NCBI RefSeq assembly: GCF_932526225.1
Contig: NC_064038.1
Span: 370,001-434,000, forward strand
DNA: 64,000 nt
Reading direction: 5' to 3'
Source of the DNA: Nematostella vectensis
Taxonomy: Eukaryota; Cnidaria; Anthozoa; Actiniaria; Edwardsiidae
Numbering within the stretch: position 1 is the first letter of the stretch; every line of letters starts with the position of its first letter. A model generated the notes under the pieces. It searched no databases, was not told where the DNA came from, and saw only the letters and a list, made by a program, of their open reading frames with translations. The position numbers were made by a program, and so were the translations under genes. Positions 34,144-46,307 of the stretch are shown one piece after another.

Positions 34144-35826
34144 CTGCACTTTGAAGCATATTCTATGTATGCTTCTTTGTACAAAATGTACCCCTCCTAA
34201 TAGAACATTAAAGATCACATAACTTCTTTACTTCCTCGACTCTATGCTTTTTATTTTTGTTCTCTTACTAGGAAAATATCGAATACAAATAATCAGTTAA
34301 GCTAGCAAGCTCATTTTGCTAGCTGTATATAATGCATATCAGGCCTGTATCTTTAGTATCCTGGATCAGGTAGACGAACCTATGTCACACCACTTTTTTG
34401 ATGAGTATTATAAAAAAAATACTAAAAAACGTTATCTTGAACTGTGTAAAGAAAACATAGAAAAAAAAAGGCCATTGGCCTGGGATCGAACCCGGCCTAA
34501 AGAACAAAACGGAAACCATACATACGGATTACCCAATCGGTATGGCAGCACAAGGCTTTTACGGAAGGCTGTAAAGAACCCGAAGGGCCCAAGCACCAAT
34601 ATTTCCGGCGAATATGCTGTACAACACTCTTGCAAGGTATTCCAACCCGCGCATTAATGGGGAGGACAATAACCAGGATCCCAGGCCTGTAATACGGTTA
34701 CGCCACGCACAGCTCGCTGAGATATGGGATGAAAAAAAATACAGGTCTATGTGGGCGTTTTGGGTCCCTTGGGGGCTCGCTATTTCGGCGTGGCATCGTA
34801 ACGCACGCGAGCGCATTGTCTTTTATTGTGTACAGAATGTCTCTGTTGTTTTTTGCTTTACTTTTAGTTTTGCTTTATTTTTATTATTATTTTTTTGTCT
34901 TTTTATTTACAGTTCTTTGTACAGTATTTGACCATAGCTATGATAACAATTATTCAAAATTATTGTAACCAACTATTGTAACCAATTATCGTAAACCAAC
35001 TTGACTGCAAAACACTATTAGGCATTTCTTTCATGTGACTGCAAAGTTGACATGTCAACATCTAGAGGGGCTTCACCCAACAAGGAATCATGGGGGACCA
35101 TGAAAGCACGGTGTCGCGGAAAATTTTCCTGCCCCATTTATCAGGAACATCTGTGCAGCCGATGCCCTTAGTTGGATGGGGTGCACAGTTGCTTTGGGTA
35201 TCGCCCTGAAGATGGCACAGTGACCACAAGATGTATCTGAATGAAACTGTATACTTATTTCAAATTTTAAAAACATGTGAGTGTTACTTACTTAGTTATA
35301 GTAGTTCTTTTGAATATTATTATTTACGTGTATAATTTAGATGAGTAATAAATACTTCTTATTTGTCTCGTAGAGCTCGTATCGTTCCTCCTAAATAACA
35401 AACAAAATAATGTGTGTTATTATCTTGGTGCAAAGGAATCTACAGTAGTTTTGTAATCAAATAATTGTTTCACTATTAACACACTTGTTCTTTCAACCAG
35501 TTTGTTGGTCTCACAAATAGACTTTTAATAAACTGGTATCCCCCCACTCTCCACTCAATAAAGGGTCAACGTCATGGCATTGCGCATGTCTGGAGTCAGT
35601 GTTTATTGTAGGCTTTCAATTGTCTACACACAGTTGAACTTTAATAGTTGTCAATGCTTTGTTAAAATAATATTCGATATTTTACTGAATGTTTATTGAC
35701 AGTTTGTGGGCATTTCCTTTGAATGCAAGTCTTCCACATGTACCAAAGGCTCATAGGTCAACATTAGAATTTGACTGAAATTCATTGTGTCCTGGCCGGA
35801 GAGCTATTGCAAAGCTCTTCATCACA
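34144..35826 (+). repeat. Repeat unit 21 (class H)
   Basis: Complete 1,683 bp unit with the class H short A-tract and AGTTATAGTAG. Private changes include AAGGGCCCAAGCACCAAT, CTCTGTTGTT, GTTTCACTATT and GTCAACGTC. It stands immediately 3' of class L, as if a block H-I-J-K-L began to repeat here. Confidence 0.97.
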
Positions 35827-37521
35827 CTGCACTTTGAAGCATATTCTATGTATGCTTCTTTGTACAAAATGTACCCCTCCTAATAGAACATTAAAGATCA
35901 CATAACTTGTTTACTTCCTCGACTCTATGCTTTTTATTTTTGTTCTCTTACTAGGAAAATATCGAATACAAATAATCAGTTAAGCTAGCAAGCTCATTTT
36001 GCTAGTTGTATATAATGCATATCAGGCTTGAATCTTTAGTATCCTGGATCAGGTAGACGAACCTATGTCACACCACTTTTTTGATGAGTATTATAAAAAA
36101 AAAATACTAAAAAACGTTATCTTGAACTGTGTAAAAAAAAAAAAAAAAAAAAATAGAAAAAAAAAGGCCATTGGCCTGGGATCGAACCCGGCCTAAAGAA
36201 CAAAACGTAAACCATACATACGGATTACCCAATCGGTATGGCAGCACAAGGCTTTTACGGAAGGCTGTAAAGAACCCGAAGGCCCCAAGCACCGATATTT
36301 CCGGCGAATATGCTGTACAACACTCTTGCAAGGTATTCCAACCCGCGCATTAATGGGGAGGACAATAACCAGGATCCCAGGCCTGTAATACGGTTACGCC
36401 ACGCACAGCTCGCTGAGATATGGGATGAAAAAAAATACAGGTCTATGTGGGCGTTTTGGGTCCCTTGGGGGCTCGCTATTTCGGCGTGGCATCGTAACGC
36501 ACGCGAGCGCATTGTCTTTTATTGTGTACAGAATGTCTCTGTCGTTTTTTGCTTTACTTTTAGTTTTGCTTTATTTTTATTATTATTATTTTGTCTTTTT
36601 ATTTACAGTTCTTTGTACAGTATTTGACCATAGCTATGATAACAATTATTCAAAATTATTGTAACCAACTATTGTAACCAATTATCGTAAACCAACTTGA
36701 CTGCAAAACACTATTAGGCATTTCTTTCATGTGACTGCAAAGTTGACATGTCAACATCTAGAGGGGCTTCACCCAACAAGGAATCATGGGGGACCATGAA
36801 AGCACGGTGTCGCGGAAAATTTTCCTGCCCCATTTATCAGGAACATCTGTGCAGCCGATGCCCTTAGTTGGATGGGGTGCACAGTTGCTTTGGGTATCGC
36901 CCTGAAGATGGCACAGTGACCACAAGATGTATCTGAATGAAACTGTATACTTATTTCAAATTTTAAAAACATGTGAGTGTTACTTACTTAGTTACAGTAG
37001 TTCTTTTGAATATTATTATTTACGTGTATAATTTGGATGAGTAATAAATACTTCTTATTTGTCTCGTAGAGCTCGTATCGTTCCTCCTAAATAACAAACA
37101 AAATAATGTGTGTTATTATCTTGGTGCAAAGGAATCTACAGTAGTTTTGTAATCAAATAATTGTTTTACTATTAACACACTTGTTCTTTCAACCAGTTTG
37201 TTGGTCTCACAAATAGACTTTTAATAAACTGGTATCCCCCCCTCTCCACTCAATAAAGTGTCAGCGTCATGGCATTGCGCATGTCTGGAGTCAGTGTTTA
37301 TTGTAGGCTTTCAATTGTCTACACACAGTTGAACTTTAATAGTTGTCAATGCTTTGTTAAAATAATATTCGATATTTTACTGAATGTTTATTGACAGTTT
37401 GTGGGCATTTCCTTTGAATGCAAGTCTTCCACATGTACCAAAGGCTCATAGGTCAACATTAGAATTTGACTGAAATTCATTGTGTCCTGGCCGGAGAGCT
37501 ATTGCAAAGCTCTTCATCACA
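35827..37521 (+). repeat. Repeat unit 22
   Basis: Complete 1,695 bp unit. It has a long uninterrupted A-tract running into AATAG, GCTAGTTGTAT (outer pair of the TATA-proximal hairpin reduced to G-T), CAGGCTTGAATC, AAACGTAAAC, TTATTATTATTTTG and AAAGTGTCAG. Confidence 0.97.
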
Positions 37522-39213
37522 CTGCACTTTGAAGCATATTCTATGTATGCTTCTTTGTACAAAATGTACCCCTCCTAATAGAACATTAAAGATCACATAA
37601 CTTGTTTACTTCCTCGACTCTATGCTTTTTATTTTTGTTCTCTTACTAGGAAAATATCGAATACAAATAATCAGTTAAGCTAGCAAGCTCATTTTGCTAG
37701 CTGTATATAATGCATATCAGGCCTGAATCTTTAGTATCCTGGATCAGGTAGACGAACCTATGTCACACCACTTTTTTGATGAGTATTATAAAAAAAATAC
37801 TAAAAAACGTTATCTTGAACTGTGTAAAAAAAAAAAACAACATAGAAAAAAAAAAAGGCCATTGGCCTGGGATCGAACCCGGCCTAAAGAACAAAACGGA
37901 AACCATACATACGGATTACCCAATCGGTATGGCAGCACAAGGCTTTTACGGAAGGCTGTAAAGAATCCGAAGGCCCCAAGCACCGATATTTCCGGCGAAT
38001 ATGCTGTACAACACTCTTGCAAGTTATTTCAACCCGCGCATTAATGGGGAGGACAATAACCAGGATCCCAGGCCTGTAATACGGTTACGCCACGCCCAGC
38101 TCGCTGAGATATGGGATGAAAAAAAATACAGGTCTATGTGGGCGTTTTGGGTCCCTTGGGGGCTCGCTATTTCGGCGTGGCATCGTAACGCACGCGAGCG
38201 CATTGTCTTTTATTGTGTACAGAATGTCTCTGTCGTTTTTTTGCTTTACTTTTAGTTTTGCTTTATTTTTATTATTATTTTTTTGTCTTTTTATTTACAG
38301 TTTTTTGTACAGTATTTGACCATAGCTATGATAACAATTATTCAAAATTATTGTAACCAACTATTGTAACCAATTATCGTAAACCAACTTGACTGCAAAA
38401 CACTATTAGGCATTTCTTTCATGTGACTGCAAAGTTGACATGTCAACATCTAGAGGGGCTTCACCCAACAAGGAATCATGGGGGACCATGAAAGCACGGT
38501 GTCGCGGAAAATTTTCCTGCCCCATTTATCAGGAACATCTGTGCAGCCGATGCCCTTAGTTGGATGGGGTGCACAGTTGCTTTGGGTATCGCCCTGAAGA
38601 TGGCACAGTGACCACAAGATGTATCTGAATGAAACTGTATACTTATTTCAAATTTTAAAAACATGTGAGTGTTACTTACTTAGTTATAGTAGTTCTTTTA
38701 AATATTATTATTTACGTGTATAATTTAGATGAGTAATAGATACTTCTTATTTGTCTCGTAGAGCTCGTATCGTTCCTCCTAAATAACAAACAAAATAATG
38801 TGTGTTATTATCTTGGTGAAAAGGAATCTACAGTAGTTTTGTAATCAAATAATTGTTTTACTATTAACACACTTGTTCTTTCAACCAGTTTGTTGGTCTC
38901 ACAAATAGACTTTTAATAAACTGGTATCCCCCCCTCTCCACTCAATAAAGGGTCAGCGTCATGGCATTGCGCATGTCTGGAGTCAGTGTTTATTGTAGGC
39001 TTTCAATTGTCTACACACAGTTGAACTTTAATAGTTGTCAATGCTTTGTTAAAATAATATTCGATATTTTACTGAATGTTTATTGACAGTTTGTGGGCAT
39101 TTCCTTTGAATGCAAGTCTTCCACATGTACCAAAGGCTCATAGGTCAACATTAGAATTTGACTGAAATTCATTGTGTCCTGGCCGGAGAGCTATTGCAAA
39201 GCTCTTCATCACA
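37522..39213 (+). repeat. Repeat unit 23 (class I)
   Basis: Complete 1,692 bp unit carrying the class I markers of unit 17 at an offset of 10,480 bases. It opens the second I-J-K-L block. Private changes include CTTTTAAATATT and AATAGATAC. Confidence 0.97.
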
Positions 39214-41069
39214 CTGCACTTTGAAGCATATTCTATGTATGCTTCTTTGTACAAAATGTACCCCTCCTAATAGAACATTAAAGATCACATAACTTGTTTA
39301 CTTCCTCGACTCTATGCTTTTTATTTTTGTTCTCTTACTAGGAAAATATCGAATACAAATAATCATTTAAGCTAGCAAGCTCATTTTGCTAGCTGTATAT
39401 AATGCATTTTAGGCCTGTATCTTTAGTATCCTGGATCAGGTAGACGAACCTATGTCACACCACTTTTTTGATGAGTATTATAAAAAAAATACTACAAAAC
39501 CTTATCTTGAACTGTGTAAAAAACAAAAACAAAAACAAAACATAGAAAAAAAAAAGGCCATTGGCCAGGGATCGAACCCGGCCTAAAGAACAAAACGGAA
39601 ACCATACATACGGATTACCCAATCGGTATGGCAGCACAAGGCTTTTACGGAAGGCTGTGAAGAACCGTTATCTTGAACTGTGTAAAAAAAAAAAAAAACA
39701 TAGAAAAAAAAAAGGCCATTGGCCTGGGATCGAACCCGGCATAAAGAACAAAACGGAAACCATACATACTTATTACCCAATCGGTATGGCAGCACAAGGC
39801 TTTTACGGAAGGCTGTAAAGAACCCGAAGGCCCCAAGCACCGATATTTCCGGCGAATATGCTGTACAACACTCTTGCAAGGTATTCCAACCCGCGCATTA
39901 ATGGGGAGGACAATAACCAGGATCCCAGGCCTGTAATACGGTTACGCCACGCACAGCTCGCTGAGATATGGGATGAAAAAAATACAGGTCTATGTGGGCG
40001 TTTTGGGTCCCTTGGGGGCTCGCTATTTCGGCGTGGCATCGTAACGCACGCGAGCGCATTGTCTTTTATTGTGTACAGAATGTCTCTGTCGTTTTTTGCT
40101 TTACTTTTAGTTTTGCTTTATTTTGATTATTATTTTCTTGTCTTTTTATTTACAGTTGTTTGTACAGTATTTGACCATAGCTATGATAACAATTATTCAA
40201 AATTATTGTAACCAACTATTGTAACCAATTATCGTAAACCAACTTGACTGCAAAACACTATTAGGCATTTCTTTCATGTGACTGCAAAGTTGACATGTCA
40301 ACATCTAGAGGGGCTTCACCCAACAAGGAATCATGGGGGACCATGAAAGCACGGTGTCGCGGAAAATTTTCCTGCCCCATTTATCAGGAACATCTGTGCA
40401 GCCGATGCCCTTAGTTGGATGGGGTGCACAGTTGCTTTGGGTATCGCCCTGAAGATGGCACAGTGACCATAAGATGTATCTGAATGAAACTGTATACTTA
40501 TTTCAAATTTTAAAAACATGTGAGTGTTACTTACTTAGTTACAGTAGTTCTTTTGAATATTATTATTTAAGTGTATAATTTAGATGAGTAATAAATACTT
40601 CTTATTTGTCTCGTAGAGCTCGTATCGTTCCTCCTAAATAACAAACAAAATAATGTGTGTTATTATCTTGGTGCAAAGGAATCTACAGTAGTTTTGTAAT
40701 CAAATAATTGTTTTACTATTAACACACTTGTTCTTTCAACCAGTTTGTTGGTCTCACAAATAGACTTTTAATAAACTGGTATCCCCCCCCTCTCCACTCA
40801 ATAAAGGGTCAGCGTCATGGCATTGCGCATGTCTGGAGTCAGTGTTTATTGTAGGCTTTTAATTGTCTACACACAGTTGAACTTTAATAGTTGTCAATGC
40901 TTTGTTAAAATAATATTCGATATTTTACTGAATGTTTATTGACAGTTTGTGGGCATTTTCTTTGAATAAAAGTCTTCCACATGTACCAAAGGCTCATAGG
41001 TCAACATTAGAATTTGACTGAAATTCATTGTGTCCTGGCCGGAGAGCTATTGCAAAGCTCTTCATCACA
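39214..41069 (+). repeat. Repeat unit 24 (class J, with internal duplication)
   Basis: Long 1,856 bp unit carrying the class J markers and the internal duplication of unit 18 at an offset of 10,481 bases. Private changes include GGCTGTGAAGAACCG, CATACTTATTAC, TATTTTCTTG and GAATAAAAGTC. It shares CAGTTGTTTG with unit 25. Confidence 0.97.
39502..39824 (+). repeat. Internal direct duplication of the tRNA-like segment, unit 24
   Basis: Copies are 39502-39667 and 39668-39824. The arrangement and distinguishing bases match unit 18, as expected if units 18 and 24 derive from one multi-unit duplication. Confidence 0.95.
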
Positions 41070-42756
41070 CTGCACTTTGAAGCATATTCTATGTATGCTT
41101 CTTTGTACAAAATGTACCCCTCCTAATAGAACATTAAAGATCACATAACTTGTTTACTTCCTCGACTCTATGCTTTTTATTTTTGTTCTCTTACTAGGAA
41201 AATATCGAATACAAATAATCAGTTAAGCTAGCAAGCTCATTTTGCTAGCTGTATATAATGCATATCAGGCCTGTATCTTTAGTATCCTGGATCAGGTAGA
41301 CGAACCTATGTCACATCACTTTTTTGATGAGAATTATAAAAAAATACTAAAAAACCTTATCTTGAACTGTGTAAAAAAAAAAAAACAGAGAAAAAAAAAA
41401 GGCCATTGGCCTGGGATCGAACCCGGCCTAAAGAACAAAACGGAAACCATACATACGGATTACCCAATCGGTATGGCAGCACAAGGCTTTTACGGAAGGC
41501 TGTAAAGAACCCGAAGGCCCCAAGCACCGATATTTCCGGCGAATATGCTGTACAACACTCTTGCAAGGTATTCCAACCCGCGCATTAATGGGGAGGACAA
41601 TAACCAGGATCCCAGGCCTGTAATACGGTTACGCCACGCACAGCTCGCTGAGATATGGGATGAAAAAAATACAGGTCTATGTGGGCGTTTTGGGTCCCTT
41701 GGGGGCTCGCTATTTCGGCGTGGCATCGTAACGCACGCGAGCGCATTGTCTTTTATTGTGTACAGAATGTCTCTGTCGTTTTTTGCTTTACTTTTAGTTT
41801 TGCTTTATTTTGATTATTATTTTTTTGTCTTTTTATTTACAGTTGTTTGTACAGTATTTGACCATAGCTATGATAACAATTATTCAAAATTATTGTAACC
41901 AACTATTGTAACCAATTATCGTAAACCAACTTGACTGCAAAACACTATTAGGCATTTCTTTCATGTGACTGCAAAGTTGACATGTCAACATCTAGAGGGG
42001 CTTCACCCAACAAGGAATCATGGGGGACCATGAAAGCACGGTGTCGCGGAAAATTTTCCTGCCCCATTTATCAGGAACATCTGTGCAGCCGATGCCCTTA
42101 GTTGGATGGGGTGCACAGTTGCTTTGGGTATCGCCCTGAAGATGGCACAGTGACCATAAGATGTATCTGAATGAAACTGTATACTTATTTCAAATTTTAA
42201 AAACATGTGAGTGTTACTTACTTAGTTACAGTAGTTCTTTTGAATATTATTATTTAAGTGTATAATTTAGATGAGTAATAAATACTTCTTATTTGTCTCG
42301 TAGAGCTCGTATCGTTCCTCCTAAATAACAAACAAAATAATGTGTGTTATTATCTTGGTGCAAAGGAATCTACAGTAGTTTTGTAATCAAATAATTGTTT
42401 TACTATTAACACACTTGTTCTTTCAACCAGTTTGTTGGTCTCACAAATAGACTTTTAATAAACTGGTATCCCCCCCCTCTCCACTCAATAAAGGGTCAGC
42501 GTCATGGCATTGCGCATGTCTGGAGTCAGTGTTTATTGTAGGCTTTTAATTGTCTACACACAGTTGAACTTTAATAGTTGTCAATGCTTTGTTAAAATAA
42601 TATTCGATATTTTACTGAATGTTTATTGACAGTTTGTGGGCATTTTCTTTGAATGCAAGTCTTCCACATGTACCAAAGGCTCATAGGTCAACATTAGAAT
42701 TTGACTGAAATTCATTGTGTCCTGGCCGGAGAGCTATTGCAAAGCTCTTCATCACA
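41070..42756 (+). repeat. Repeat unit 25 (chimera, class K 5' / class J 3')
   Basis: Complete 1,687 bp unit. Up to about 41390 it has class K markers (CACATCAC, GAGAATTAT, AACCTTATC, ACAGAG). From about 41661 it has class J markers (7-A GATGAAAAAAATAC, TTTTGATTATT, CAGTTGTTTG as in unit 24, GACCATAAG, TATTTAAGTG, 8-C tract, CATTTTCTTT). It is flanked by J (unit 24) and K (unit 26). Confidence 0.95.
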
Positions 42757-44444
42757 CTGCACTTTGAAGCATATTCTATGTATGCTTCTTTGTACAAAAT
42801 GTACCCCTCCTAATAGAACATTAAAGATCACATAACTTGTTTACTTCCTCGACTCTATGCTTTTTATTTTTGTTCTCTTACTAGGAAAATATCGAATACA
42901 AACAATCAGTTAAGCTAGCAAGCTCATTTTGCTAGCTGTATATAATGCATATCAGGCCTGTATCTTTAGTATCCTGGATCAGGTAGACGAACCTATGTCA
43001 CATCACTTTTTTGATGAGAATTATAAAAAAAATACTAAAAAACCTTATCTTGAACTGTGTAAAAAAAAAAAAACAGAGAAAAAAAAAAGGCCATTGGCCT
43101 GGGATCGAACCCGGCCTAAAGAACAAAACGGAAACCATACATACGGATTACCCAATCGGTATGGCAGCACAAGGCTTTTACGGAAGGCTGTAAAGAACCC
43201 GAAGGCCCCAAGCACCGATATTTCCGGCGAATATGCTGTACAACACTCTTGCAAGGTATTCCAACCCGCGCATTAATGGGGAGGACAATAACCAGGATCC
43301 CAGGCCTGTAATACGGTTACGCCACGCACAGCTCGCTGAGATATGGGATGAAAAAAAATACAGGTCTATGTGGGCGTTTTGGGTCCCTTGGGGGCTCGCT
43401 ATTTCGGCGTGGCATCGTATCGCACGCGAGCGCATTGTCTTTTATTGTGTACAGAATGTCTCTGTCGTTTTTTGCTTTACTTTTAGTTTTGCTTTATTTT
43501 TATTATTATTTTTTTGTCTTTTTATTTACTGTTCTTTGTACAGTATTTGACCATAGCTATGATAACAATTATTCAAAATTATTGTAACCAACTATTGTAA
43601 CCAATTATCGTAAACCATATTGACTGCAAAACACTATTAGGCATTTCTTTCATGTGACTGCAAAGTTGACATGTCAACATCTAGAGGGGCTTCACCCAAC
43701 AAGGAATCATGGGGGACCATGAAAGCACGGTGTCGCGGAAAATTTTCCTGCCCCATTTATCAGGAACATCTGTGCAGCCGATGCCCTTAGTTGGATGGGG
43801 TGCACAGTTGCTTTGGGTATCGCCCTGAAGATGGCACAGTGACTACAAGATGTATCTGAATGAAACTGTATACTTATTTCAAATTTTAAAAACATGTGAG
43901 TGTTACTAACTTAGTTACAGTAGTTCTTTTGAATATTATTATTTACGTGAATAATTTAGATGAGTAATAAATACTTCTTATTTGTCTCGTAGAGCTCGTA
44001 TCGTTCCTCCTAAATAACAAACAAAATAATGTGTGTTATTATCTTGGTGCAAAGGAATCTACAGTAGTTTTGTAATCAAATAATTGTTTTACTATTAACA
44101 CACTTGTTCTTTCAACCAGTTTGTTGGTCTCACAAATAGACTTTTAATAAACTGGTATCCCCCCCTCTCCACTCAATAAAGGGTCAGCGTCATGGCATTG
44201 CGCATGTCTGGAGTCAGTGTTTATTGTAGGCTTTCAATTGTCTACACACAGTTGAACTTTAATAGTTGTCAATGCTTTGTTAAAATAATATTCGATATTT
44301 TACTGAATGTTTATTGACAGTTTGTGGGCATTTCCTTTGAATGCAAGTCTTCCACATGTACCAAAGGCTCATAGGTCAACATTAGAATTTGACTGAAATT
44401 CATTGTGTCCTTGCCGGAGAGCTATTGCAAAGCTCTTCATCACA
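42757..44444 (+). repeat. Repeat unit 26 (class K)
   Basis: Complete 1,688 bp unit carrying class K markers along its whole length, like unit 19 but 12,167 bases downstream. Private changes include AAACAATCAG, GTGACTACAAG and GTGAATAATTT. Confidence 0.97.
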
Positions 44445-46307
44445 CTGCACTTTGAAGCATATTCTATGTATGCTTCTTTATACAAAATTTAACCCTCATA
44501 ATAGAACATTAAAGATCACATAACTTGTTTACTTCCTCGACTCTATGCTTTTTATTTTTGTTCTCTTACTAGGAAAATATCGAATACAAATAATCAGTTA
44601 AGCTAGCAAGCTCATTTTGCTAGCTGTATATAATGCATATCAGGCCTGTATCTTTAGTATCCTGGATCAGGTAGACGAACCTATGTCACACCACTTTTTT
44701 GATGAGTATTATAAAAAAAATACTACAAAACGTTATCTTGAACTGTGTAAAAAACAAAAACAAAAACAAAACATAGAAAAAAAAAGGCCATTGGCCAGGG
44801 ATCGAACACGGCCTAAAGAACAAAACGGAAAACATACATACGGATTACCCAATCGGTATGGCTGCACAAGGCTTTTACGGAAGGCTGTAAAGAACCGTTA
44901 TCTTGAACTGTGTAAAAAAAAAAAACAAAAAAAAAACAAATAAAAAAAAAAGGCCATTGGCCTGGGATCGAACCCTGCCTAAAGAACAAAACGGAAACCA
45001 TACATACGGATTACCCAATCGGTATGGCAGCACAAGGCTTTTACGGAAGGCTGTAAAGAACCCGAAGGCCCCAAGCACCGATATTTCCGGCGAATATGCT
45101 GTACAACACTCTTGCAAGGTATCCCAACCCGCGCATTAATGGGGAGGACAATAACCAGGATCCCAGGCCTGTAATACGGTTACGCCACGCACAGCTCGCT
45201 GAGATATGGGATGAAAAAAAATACAGGTCTATGTGGGCGTTTTGGGTCCCTTGGGGGCTCGCTATTTCGGCGTGGCATCGTAACGCACGCGAGCGCATTG
45301 TCTTTTATTGTGTACAGAATGTCTCTGTCGTTTTTTGCTTTACTTTTAGTTTTGCTTTATTTTTATTATTATTTTTTTGTCTTTTTATTTACAGTTCTTT
45401 GTACAGTATTTGACCATAGCTATGATAACAATTATTCAAAATTATTGTAACCAACTATTGTAACCAATTATCGTAAACCAACTTGACTGCAAAACACTAT
45501 TAGGCATTTCTTTCATGTGACTGCAAAGTTGACATGTCAACATCTAGAGGGGCTTCACCCAACAAGGAATCATGGGGGACCATGAAAGCACGGTGTCGCG
45601 GAAAATTTTCCTGCCCCATTTATCAGGAACATCTGTGCAGCCGATGCCCTTAGTTGGATGGGGTGCACAGTTGCTTTGGGTATCGCCCTGAAGATCGTAC
45701 AGTGACCACAAGATGTATCTGAATGAAACTGTATACTTATTTCAAATTTTAAAAACATGTGAGTGTTACTTACTTAGTTACAGTAGTTCTTTTGAATATT
45801 ATTATTTACGTGTATAATTTGGATGAGTAATAAATACTTCTTATTTGTCTCGTAGAGCTCGTATCGTTCCTCCTAAATAACAAACAAAATAATGTGTGTT
45901 ATTATCTTGGTGCAAAGGAATCTACAGTAGTTTTGTAATCAAATAATTGTTTTACTATTAACACACTTGTTCTTTCAACCAGTTTGTTGGTCTCACAAAT
46001 AGACTTTTAATAAACTGGTATCCCCCCCTCTCCACTCAATAAAGGGTCAGCGTCATGGCATTGCGCATGTCTGGAGTCAGTGTTTATTGTAGGCTTTCAA
46101 TTGTCTACACACAGTTGAACTTTAATAGTTGTCAATGCTTTGTTAAAATAATATTCGATATTTTACTCAATGTTTATTGACAGTTTGTGGGCATTTCCTT
46201 TGAATGCAAGTCTTCCACATGTACCAAAGGCTCATAGGTCAACATTAGAATTTGACTGAAATTCATTGTGTCCTGGCCGGAGAGCTATTGCAAAGCTCTT
46301 CATCACA
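44445..46307 (+). repeat. Repeat unit 27 (chimera, class L 5' / class M 3', with internal duplication)
   Basis: Long 1,863 bp unit. The 5' part matches class L of unit 20, including the duplicated tRNA-like segment (44733-44897 and 44898-45062), AACCCTGCC and GTATCCCAAC. The 3' part has the class M markers of unit 28: AGATCGTACAG near 45694, TTTGGATGAG near 45819 and ACTCAATG near 46165. Unit 20's own 3' markers are absent. Confidence 0.95.
44733..45062 (+). repeat. Internal direct duplication of the tRNA-like segment, unit 27
   Basis: Copies are 44733-44897 and 44898-45062, matching unit 20 in its distinguishing bases (GAACACGGCC then AACCCTGCC). The downstream A-tract is interrupted by C's and is shorter than in unit 20. 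Confidence 0.95.

Larger units (their letters stand above)
37522..45300 (+). repeat. Higher-order block I-J-(K/J)-K-L, second copy
   Basis: Units 23, 24, 25, 26 and the 5' part of unit 27 repeat the class order of units 17-20, with one extra chimeric unit (25) between J and K. Similarity to the first block ends inside unit 27, where class M markers take over. The 3' limit is approximate. Confidence 0.85.
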
